From the NCBI GenBank assembly GCA_003249955.1, contig QKHS01000042.1, positions 115,360 through 179,359 on the forward strand: a stretch of DNA of 64,000 nucleotides, read 5' to 3'. Made by a program: the position numbers and the translations under genes. Origin of the DNA: Bacteroidales bacterium (GTDB lineage: Bacteria > Bacteroidota > Bacteroidia > Bacteroidales > ML635J-15). Below the pieces are notes generated by a model. It worked only from the letters and a program-made list of their open reading frames with translations. It made no database searches and was not told the DNA's origin. The first letter of the stretch is position 1. Every line of letters begins with the position of its first letter. Positions 1 through 9,100 of this stretch are shown here, in pieces.

Positions 1-2
1 TT

Positions 3-878
3 TCCCCCGAGGCTCCTATTCCGGTAGTGTCTGTAACAGGACGCGACTACAGATTGGGCGGAGCTGCAAATGTAGCTTTAAACATTGCCGCGCTTGGCGC
101 AGAAGCAATTTTATGTTCGGTTACCGGAGATGACGAATCGGGACTGGTTTTTGAAAAACTGCTGGAAAAGGAAAACCTGAGTAAAGAAGGAATAATTAAA
201 GATAATTCCCGCCGTACAACTGTAAAAACCAGAATAATAAGCAGCGGACAACATCTGCTTAGGGTTGATGAAGAAGATTCTTTCATGCTCGCGGAAATTG
301 TTGAAACAGCGTTGATCAGAAAAGTTTTTTCTATAATCGACAACAGATCAATAGATCTGATTGTTTTTGAGGATTATGATAAAGGAGTTATTTCGGAAAA
401 ATTAATCAGGGAAATTACAACCAAAGCCAATCAAAAAGGAATAATTACTACTGTAGATCCGAAAAAAAGAAATTTCCACTTTTACAATCATACAACCCTG
501 TTTAAACCAAATCTTAAAGAATTCGGAGAGGGACTTAAAACCGATATTGACAAAAATGATATTGACAAATTAAAGTTACTGGCAAACTCATATATTGAAA
601 AAACCGATATTAAAATATTGCTTCTGACTTTGTCCGAAAAGGGAATTTTGATAGCTGACGGAAAACAAACTCACCATTTTCCTGCCATTATCAGGGATAT
701 TTCTGATGTCTCAGGTGCCGGAGATACTGTTATAAGTGTAGCAGGCTTATTGTTATCTTGCGGAGCTTCATTAAGTGAGATTGCACAAATATCAAATATT
801 GCCGGAGGCCTTGTTTGCGAAAAAACGGGCGTGGTTCCTATAGATATAAACGAACTGCTGAAAGAATCGGTCCAATAA
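3..878 (+). CDS. hldE: D-glycero-beta-D-manno-heptose-7-phosphate kinase (RfaE1/HldE kinase domain), 5' partial
   Basis: PfkB-family sugar kinase that phosphorylates heptose 7-phosphate at C1 in ADP-heptose synthesis for lipopolysaccharide. The gene runs off the left edge. The frame is open from base 3 and its first residues (SPEAPIPVV) are the usual heptose-kinase motif just ahead of the substrate loop RLGGAANVA, so the GTG at 27 is internal and the true start lies upstream. The C-terminal signature DVSGAGDT supplies the catalytic Asp and anion hole. The reading frame stops right after the kinase domain, so there is no fused nucleotidyltransferase and the adenylyl transfer step must be encoded elsewhere. 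The next gene starts one base after the stop, which suggests one transcript with the acyltransferase. A phosphoheptose isomerase gene at 15946 supports the pathway. Another PfkB sugar kinase is possible but less likely. Confidence 0.85.
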   Translation, partial: SPEAPIPVVSVTGRDYRLGGAANVALNIAALGAEAILCSVTGDDESGLVFEKLLEKENLSKEGIIKDNSRRTTVKTRIISSGQHLLRVDEEDSFMLAEIVETALIRKVFSIIDNRSIDLIVFEDYDKGVISEKLIREITTKANQKGIITTVDPKKRNFHFYNHTTLFKPNLKEFGEGLKTDIDKNDIDKLKLLANSYIEKTDIKILLLTLSEKGILIADGKQTHHFPAIIRDISDVSGAGDTVISVAGLLLSCGASLSEIAQISNIAGGLVCEKTGVVPIDINELLKESVQ

Positions 879-879
879 C

Positions 880-1971
880 TTGCTGAACATATTACCCGAT
901 ATTGAAAAAAGAAACTTTGGCCTTGACTTGTTCAGACTATCTGCAATTTTAATAGTGGTTCTGGGTCATGGATTTCATTTTTTCGGATTAAAAAACTACA
1001 TTTCGTATATTTCTGTTGACGGAGTCGATTTATTTTTTGTTTTAAGTGGCTTTCTGATTGGAAGAATACTTATAAAAATAAAATTTGATTCATATAAACA
1101 AGCCTTTAAAGAGATTTTAACGTTCCTGAAAAGGAGATGGTTAAGGACATTACCCAATTACTTTTTATTCCTTATTTTTAACATACTGATGCTCTGCGCC
1201 GGAATTTATGACGGGATTTTAAACATAAACACTCTGGCATATTTCGCTTTCCTCCAAAATTTTAAAATCCCTCTCGACCTCATGTTCTGGGAATCATGGA
1301 GTCTGGCTGTAGAAGAATGGTTTTATCTTATTTTTCCGGTACTGTTGATGGTAATGTATTGTATAGGAAGGCTGTTTAAAGTAAAAATAAATTTATTCCT
1401 CTGCTCTGTAATTTTATTCATCATAATTCCCCTGGTATTAAGAATCTCATTCTGTTCAAGTCAGGCTGCAAGCATAAATGCAGATCTTTTCATAAGAAAA
1501 ATAGTAATTTACAGGCTGGACACTATCGCATGGGGACTGCTCACAGCCTTTCTTTTCTCCACACAACAAAAAATAATTTTAAAACATTCATTATTATTGT
1601 TTGTAATCGGGGTAAGCGGAATAACACTTATGAATAATGTTTTATGCTTTGACAACTTCATGTTTAATAATACTGTTTACTTCAGTCTTCAGTCACTGTT
1701 TATAGCTTGCTTAATCCCGCTGTTTTTCAAAACCGGAAATCCGGGAAAGCTTGTAAAAGGGGGGACTGCTTTTATTAGTCTGATTTCATATTCTATGTAT
1801 CTTGTGCATTTGCCTGTATTATACCTTATAAAATTTACGGGATTTGAATATACATACAGGCATGAAAAAATTCTTCTCATGCTGTTTTACCTGATAATTA
1901 CAATATCAGTATCAGCAATAGTCTATAGTTTTTGGGAGAGACCATTCTTAAGTCTCAGAGACAGAAAGTAA
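880..1971 (+). CDS. acyltransferase 3 family integral membrane protein (OafA-like)
   Basis: Predicted O-acyltransferase of the inner membrane that moves acyl groups onto surface polysaccharide or lipid precursors. The 363-residue chain has about ten hydrophobic segments. Near the N-terminus it has the family's conserved His (GHGFHFF, about residue 30), then FFVLSGFLIG, and further on SLAVEEWFYLIFP, all typical of acyltransferase 3. Only a TTG at 880 can serve as start: the frame is closed by a stop at 859-861 and no ATG lies between. It begins one base after the heptose kinase stop, so translation is probably coupled. It ends 6 bases before the convergent cytidylyltransferase gene. The acyl donor and acceptor cannot be told from sequence; the neighbours suggest LPS or another glycan. 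Confidence 0.8.
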   Translation: MLNILPDIEKRNFGLDLFRLSAILIVVLGHGFHFFGLKNYISYISVDGVDLFFVLSGFLIGRILIKIKFDSYKQAFKEILTFLKRRWLRTLPNYFLFLIFNILMLCAGIYDGILNINTLAYFAFLQNFKIPLDLMFWESWSLAVEEWFYLIFPVLLMVMYCIGRLFKVKINLFLCSVILFIIIPLVLRISFCSSQAASINADLFIRKIVIYRLDTIAWGLLTAFLFSTQQKIILKHSLLLFVIGVSGITLMNNVLCFDNFMFNNTVYFSLQSLFIACLIPLFFKTGNPGKLVKGGTAFISLISYSMYLVHLPVLYLIKFTGFEYTYRHEKILLMLFYLIITISVSAIVYSFWERPFLSLRDRK

Positions 1972-1977
1972 TCAGTA

Positions 1978-2697
1978 TCAGCGTTTATTCTTCAGCAATT
2001 GTCTGAAATATTCGAGATCTTCAAAAAACGTTACTTTAATATTACCTATATCCCCTTCAATTATTTTTATTTGCTCGTCAGGAAACACAAGATTAACTAT
2101 GCTACAATCATCAGTATGCTTAAACCTGTTAACTTTTTCGAGCTTGTCATAAGCCCCGTAAATAACATCAAAATCAAATCCCTGAGGTGTCTGGGCCTTA
2201 AATAATCTGGAACGGTCGGGAATTGAATCCAGGGTTCCGTCTGAAGCTGATATGTATATTGTATCTGTGGTAGGAACGGCTACAGACACTGCCCTGTTTG
2301 TTTTAAGCTCCTGCAGCACAGATGATATAATTGCCTTATCTGTGTTAGGGCGTACAGCATCCTGAATAAGAACTTTTACATTTGAAGTATTATTTTCGAG
2401 ACGCCCGATTTCTTTTAATCCGATAAATGAAGATTCTCCGCGGGTAGCCCCACCTTCAACTACGGAAATCACTTTACTGAATTTACCTCCAAGTGATATT
2501 TGTTTGGTTCGCTGTATATGCTCAGGATTGCTTACAACAATAATCTTATCAACTGCCGGATGGTTATTAAAGTTCGTCAGGCAATAATCCAGAATAGTTT
2601 TACCGTAAACATCGGCAAACTGTTTAGGCATGTCATTCCCGAATCTGCTACCCGAACCACCGGAGAGTATAAGAGCATAAACAATCATATCAGACAT
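1978..2697 (-). CDS. IspD/TarI-family cytidylyltransferase
   Basis: Transfers CMP from CTP to a sugar or polyol phosphate. IspD makes CDP-methylerythritol for isoprenoids; TarI-type relatives make CDP-ribitol for surface polymers. The N-terminal nucleotide loop is LSGGSGSRFG followed by MPKQF, the middle carries QDAVRP and PDRSRLFKAQTPQGF, and the end has EGDIGNIKVTFFEDL, all hallmarks of the family. At 239 residues it has normal length. Two in-frame ATGs lie at the start (Met1 and Met4). The first motif has SGGSGS where classical IspD has AGGxGxR, and the gene adjoins polysaccharide genes, so a TarI-like role is as likely as IspD. It is convergent with the acyltransferase gene and lies downstream of gcvH on the same strand, separated by a terminator. 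Confidence 0.8.
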   Translation of the reverse strand: MSDMIVYALILSGGSGSRFGNDMPKQFADVYGKTILDYCLTNFNNHPAVDKIIVVSNPEHIQRTKQISLGGKFSKVISVVEGGATRGESSFIGLKEIGRLENNTSNVKVLIQDAVRPNTDKAIISSVLQELKTNRAVSVAVPTTDTIYISASDGTLDSIPDRSRLFKAQTPQGFDFDVIYGAYDKLEKVNRFKHTDDCSIVNLVFPDEQIKIIEGDIGNIKVTFFEDLEYFRQLLKNKR

Positions 2698-2721
2698 CTC
2701 AACATCTAATTAAATAAAAAA

Positions 2722-2739
2722 AGCCCGTAAAAACGGGCT
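2722..2739 (-). terminator. Rho-independent terminator of gcvH
   Basis: Perfect 7-bp stem (AGCCCGT/ACGGGCT) with an AAAA loop, followed on the minus strand by a long T run. It lies 12 bases beyond the gcvH stop and separates gcvH from the cytidylyltransferase gene. Confidence 0.85.
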
Positions 2740-2750
2740 ATATAGAAAAA

Positions 2751-3131
2751 TTAATCTTTAGCGATTTCTGCATAAGCAGTTGCATCTAATAAAGCATCTG
2801 CATCAGCCGGGTTGTTCATTTTGATTTTGATTAACCATCCGTCTCCGAAACAATCTTTATTTACTAAAGCAGGGTCATCAATAATTGCCTGATTTACTTC
2901 GATTACTTCACCACCTACAGGCATATAAGAATCAGAAACTGTTTTTACAGCTTCAATTGTACCGAATGATTCGCCTTTGTCAAGGTTTTCACCTTCTGTT
3001 TCGATTTCGATAAACACGATATCACCAAGGTGTGTTGCAGCAAATTCAGTAATGCCAACATAAGCTTCATCGCCTTCAATACGTAACCATTCGTGTGATT
3101 CTGTGTACTTCAAATTGTTCGGAATATTCAT
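2751..3131 (-). CDS. gcvH: glycine cleavage system H protein
   Basis: Lipoyl carrier of the glycine cleavage complex; it shuttles the aminomethyl group between the P, T and L proteins. The 126-residue chain matches the family length. It opens with the conserved YTESHEWLRIEGDEAYVGIT and holds the lipoylation motif ESFGTIEAVKTVSD with the modified Lys at about residue 63. It follows sprA by 68 bases on the same strand. The order ruvA-sprA-gcvH is one I know from other Bacteroidota, although the products are functionally unrelated. No glycine riboswitch was seen upstream. A clear terminator follows. Confidence 0.97.
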   Translation of the reverse strand: MNIPNNLKYTESHEWLRIEGDEAYVGITEFAATHLGDIVFIEIETEGENLDKGESFGTIEAVKTVSDSYMPVGGEVIEVNQAIIDDPALVNKDCFGDGWLIKIKMNNPADADALLDATAYAEIAKD

Positions 3132-3199
3132 TGCATCAAAATTTATTAATTAATTTATAAGGTTAATAATTAAAACTTTCAAAATAAATATATTTTTTT

Positions 3200-6100
3200 C
3201 TAAGTTGCAAGAGTAAATCTCAGACTTACACCAAAATTTGTATTGGATGTAGGGTAAGTTACGTTAAGAGTAGGTCTGTTAATTACCTGATCGTAGAACA
3301 GACGAAGGTTAAACCTGTTACTGAGAACATAATCAGCAGATGTTTTTATCGTATATGTCAACTGCCCGGCTGTCGGTTGATTGAAACCTTCTTCAAGTTT
3401 ACGGATAACAGTAAGAGTATTACGGATTGAGAAATCGAGTCTTATATTAAGGTCAGACTTAAAGTCTTTCTGGCGGCCATTGGTTTTAATTGTTATTTCA
3501 ACATCTTTAAACCTATATCCTGTACCTACAATGTATTCGTCATTTCTGAGTTCTGTAAGCTGATTATTACTAAAACTCATATTCAGATTTCTGTTTTTCT
3601 TTACCTCAACTTTCGCAATAAAACTATTGATCATTGTCATGTCAATAGAAATAAGCGGCGAGAATTGCTCAGTAATACTGATACCGTTAATCTGGTATTT
3701 CGAATAATAGTTTTCGAGTTCATCACGAATAGTGTTAAATCCGTCAACCTCGTCGTATTCATTTGATAATCTGGTCTGGTAGGAACCAATATTAAATGTG
3801 GAACGATAAACATGATTCAGATTAACTGTTCTGAAAATCTTTTTAAGTTTAGGAATTTTCCCGAGTCCGTCATAAGTTATCCTCCAGTTTGGCAAAGCAC
3901 TTAATATAGACGGGAAAGTTTCGAGGCTTACAGTTTCAGCGCTCTTGTTGGTATATGCTGCAAGGAAAGCCGGAATAAGAACCTCCTGAGATGTTTTTCC
4001 ATAACCGTCCGGGAACCCGTAAGTATCAACAAGAGACGGGTCATAATCAGGACGCTGTGATGCAAGTCTGGTAGCTATAATAATTCTGTTTTCGTCGAAT
4101 GTTGTAAATGTTTCGGAAGAATAGTCGCCTTTATTCTTAAACGGTTCAAACGCTGTACCCCAGGTAATTGTTGACATTGAGAAACTTCCGCTCTGAACAG
4201 GATTCATTTTCATAAATCCATCTGTTCCTGTTGTTTCGTCATAACCATACCTGTAATACATGCTGCTGTTCTCGCTAAACGAATGGGTCATGGTAAGGTC
4301 TATTCTCAGGTCACGAACAGGTTCAACTGATGCTCTCACATTCCAGTTACGGTTGTGAGTCTGCATAAATGCCTGAATATTGGTTGTGTCCTGTGTAATA
4401 ATATTGTTGTTTGCTGCCCAATCACCAAAATCTCCGTCCTGCCAGCCTAAAACAAACGGGATAGTAGGGGTTCGGATTGCTGCAGATGGTCCGAACATTT
4501 CCGGATCTGCAACATAATTAGACATCCCCAGAATATAAGTTGATGGCATATAACCAGGCAGTAATGTTCCGTTTGTTTCGGTGAATCCGACAGAAATGTT
4601 CTTAACACTCATAAGAACAACAAGAGTATTATCGAAAATAATCTTTGCTATTGATTCGGTTTTTTCACGTTTACCGGTAACAACAAACTGAACATCCTCA
4701 GCATCTGACGAAGGAATAAATTCAACTCTGTTCTCATCTATAATCTTAGTCTCACCTTTTACTTCATTACCACCGGCATCTGTCGCTTTAACGGTAACAT
4801 CTTCAGTTTTAAGTTTATGAGAAATTGTTTTACCTTTTTCTGCTTTTAATTTAGCCGCAGTGGATTCGAAAGTAACGGTTTCCATTTCCTTCTTCTTTGG
4901 CTTTCCTGTTTGTCTTCCGCGATACTTTTTGTTTACACTGTCAAAGTATTTAACCTTATTGTACAAACTCAGCAGATTAAACTGGGTGTTCAATGACATA
5001 GAGTTACCATTCTGCAATGTATTTCCAAGATTTATAGTATCGGCAGTTATAGGCCCTGCTGTCCAGTCATATGTTCCTGAATAACGGGCATTGGATGTAA
5101 CCCAGTTAAGTATAGGTATTTTATTAATAGGTAAATTATAAGTAACATCCCACTGATGGTGGTATTGTGTATTTCTTCCGAAGTCTCTCAGATTATTCCA
5201 TATTGTATCGCGTTTTTGATCATACAACGGATCTTCTTTGTAAAGCCTCCCCTGAGGTTCGTCAATTCTTGCATTGTTTGTTGCAGAAAAGTCAAACTTG
5301 AGGTTCTTGGAAAGATTATATTTAAAATCGTATTGGCGTACCCACGTAAAGTCCTTGTTAACACTTACCGGCAATGCAAGTGATGAATTATAAACATTCC
5401 TTAACTGAATTTCGCCATACTGCCTGTTTAAATTTGTACGGAACGACAACTGGGAAGGGAGATAGTAAAAATTAAAGTCTTTAATAATCTGGAATGCTTT
5501 CTTATTAAATAGCTTAACCTTTTTAAACGGCTCTACAATCTTGGGAGTAGCGTTATAATTATAGAATACCGCTCCGGTATAAGTTTTATTTGTATTATAA
5601 ATAGTATTTACATCCCGGCTGTATGTCTCGTTATAGCCATAGCTTACAGACCAGTTTGCAAGATCGTAAATCATAGGTTTACCCTTGGTTTTATTTACCT
5701 TAACATTGGTAAGGTTCATACTTTTACGCATAGTATAATCCTGAGAAATAAATCTTACACTATCTTTATACTCCTTGGTTAAAGTAGGATCTGAAAGCGT
5801 TACTTTCAAAGGGATATCAGGATCCAGCGGGTTATACTCCGGATTTGAAACATTCTCGGAATAACCTACATATAAAGGTATTCTGACATTTAACTTTTCG
5901 GGGAAGAACTTTCCTAATTCAAAATTAGATGAAATGTCATATCTGTTTATTTCTTCTTTTTGTCTTTCACTTACTTTCTCATTGATTGCTCCGAATCCCG
6001 GTTTGCTTGTGCTTCCTGCCATTGTAACAGAACCAAAATCAGCAAGTTTGGCTGTGATTCTGGCATTTGCAGCCCAACCGCCTTTCTCATCAAAATCTGT

Positions 6101-9100
6101 TAAACGAAGCTCATTAACCCAGATTTCAGCACACTTCGGTTCACCGTCATCGCCATCGGAAGATGAAACTTTTTTAGGATTTCTTACCCCTATCATAACA
6201 GTCTGTACATTAGAAAGGTTAGGGTTACCCATCACGCTTACTTTTCTGTCTCCGTCCATCATAGTGTAAAGTCTGGTCAAACTTACATTTATGTCCCCTG
6301 CACGTATTTTATCGTTACGGTTTTGTTTGACATCCTGTAAAAGTTCAAACTCAAGATCCAGATTATTATCTTCGGGCCAGACTATATATCTGTCCGGAGC
6401 CTGCTCATCAAGAGTCCCGTCATAATTACCGGCAGGAGTTACCGACAGCGGAATCTCGTATTCGTAATAGTTGTTTTTATAATCAGTTCCCAAACGTACA
6501 AAAAGAGTTACATCTCCGTCTTCAACAGCAACCTCGTCAGGAAGAGATTCTGCATGAATAAACATTTTAAGTCTCAGATATTTTCTTACATCAAGACCTA
6601 CATTTTTATAAACTGCACGTGCATCACCATCCTGCAAGCCACAGACTTTAAGTGACATAGACTGCTCGTTCAACTGACGCAATTGTGGATTCATCGGGTC
6701 TATCTGACGGTTAATATCAGGAGGTAATATGTAATTAACCGGGGTCTTGGATGAATTTTCTTCAATATTTACAGCACTTACATCGAATGGAGTTTCTGCA
6801 AGTTCGTCAACAATATATTCTCCCGGCTGCATAAACGAAGCGTTATATTTTCGCCATTCGCCGCGAACAAGATCCAGTGTTGCAAAACGAAGAATTGTCG
6901 GATCTGCAAAACTGGTCATAAACATCCTCATAAACCGTACAGATTTAAAGTCCTGTATTGTCCCTATTTTCTTATCGTAATCATAGACCGGAATTTTAAA
7001 CTGGTACCATGTAACTTTTGACTCCTCATCATTAGCAAAGCTTGCAGATGTTTCAACTTTATCTGTAATATAATTACGGCCTACTTCAAAGTCTTCTTTA
7101 CGGATACTTATACGATACTGAAAATAATTTTCACTTTCACTCAGAGTATTATCCTTATTTATATCTTCCAGGTTAGGGGTTGTCTGAGCGCTTGTAGAGT
7201 AAGACTCCTCAGAATATTCTGCAGGTGGAGAATTCCCTTCAAGTCCGTTGAATTTTTTATATCTGTCAAGGATATTTTTATTTTCATCATCATAATCCTG
7301 TCCCCTGTAATGATGATAATCGTCGCCTGAAGGATCTTCATATGCTTTTTGGTATGCTTCAGAAGTAGTTCCAAAAGCAGCAGCAATATTTTCGAGATAT
7401 GCATAACTACCACCGGCGCTAAAGAATGTTCTTTCGTTATCATCACTCAACCCGTCAAGACCAACATCCTGAGCTACTCTTGAATCAGGATCATTATCAA
7501 AAGCACTTACCAGAGACTGCATCAGAGGAACAACACCCCATGCTGTTGTATCGGTAGGATTATCTGTTTGTGGTGTAGGCAAACCATGTTCAAATGATTT
7601 ACGACCGTCTTTAAGAATATCCTCGGAAACATCTCCAAGATTAAAATAAAGATCCCCTCCGTCATTCAAAGAATCTTCCACAAACGGATCCATCAGCCAG
7701 AATTCGATATATTCAATATTTGCTTCTTCAAAATCTGTAGTCTGCAACTGACGCATTATACCACCCCATCTGTCCTGTGGATTAAGCAGGAAGCCGTTTT
7801 CGTCCAAACCGTAAACATCATAATTGTACGGGCCTCTTTCTCTGGGGTAATAAGCAAGGTTGAGAGCCACCATATTGGTAGGAATACCTGTAGTACTTTC
7901 ACGGTTGGGGAACAATTCCTTTTCGTAAATTTCACGTACATAATGGCTGGACTGATCTTCAACTGATACCGGCGAGGTACTGCGAAGCAGGTAAGGATCA
8001 ATTACATACCATGCTAATTTTGCTCTGTTCATCCCGTATTCAAGATCATTTACCAATCCGCTCTCAGGAAACATAACAGAATCTCTGGGTGTGCTGGATA
8101 AAGTCCATGCTATCTGAGATTTGAGATCTATACTGGTTTTAGTCCCTTCGAAATCATCTATATATGCATTTCCTTCTTTGTCAATAGCTTTTGAATGCCC
8201 CGGAATAAGATGAGCAAATTCACCCGTAACTGTAATAGTTGACATCTCCTTTGTTTCAAGGAATGGAAGGTAATCGATTGCTTTTGTCAGAAACGGAACA
8301 TCTGCACGATAAGATGTATTTACACCCCAGATAGTATTGGATATCGGCTCATCGCCTATACTTACTTTCTGAGTAAGTGGTTTTTCGGTCAGGTTTAATA
8401 TTGTAGCCCCGATATTAAAATCTTTAGAAAATTCGTAGTTGAAATGTGAACCGATAAGGGTTTTTGTCTGAATATTAAACATCGAGTTACTCTCTAAGGA
8501 AATTTTTATCGGAGTACCTGATTCAAGAATACCTGCATTAATAATTTTAACCCTGCCAAGATTGTAATCAACAGTATAGTCAACATTCTCAGTAAGTTTT
8601 ACCGCACCGGCAGTGACAGAGACGCTACCTTCAGGAATGTTAATTGCATTAAGCGATATATCACTTCCTCCGGTAGATTTATATTTCCCCTCTAACTTGA
8701 ATTTGTTTTTCTCCGCTATCTGACGTGCAGTACTTTGTGTACTGTCATATAACTCCTGGAAAACATACTGATCTGCAATTTCATTAAGACTTATATCACC
8801 TCCGGTAATCTGGCTCTTAAGATGACTCCCGAAAGGTTCACGTACCGGGAAAATAATACGGCCGTTACTTGCATTTACCGTTACAGATTCGATAAAGTCG
8901 AACAATCCGTCAGCATAAGGGTCTAACTGAGAATTAAGATTATCAAGATTCATTACCTCAAGTAATCTCGTACTGTCAATTGCTCCTACAGGCAAAAAGT
9001 TAATTTCTGTTCCTGTTTTGTCATTGTTGTACATAATATCGAACCAGAAATCATCACTGCTAAGCTGATATGCTCCGATATTATAAATATTTTTCATCAT

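Noticed and set aside
3132-3199. Possible glycine riboswitch upstream of gcvH
   Set aside because: Only 68 bases separate sprA and gcvH and no conserved glycine-aptamer motif is visible.
7159-7446. Alternative minus-strand open frame inside sprA
   Set aside because: It is another reading frame of the intact sprA gene and gives a low-complexity peptide.
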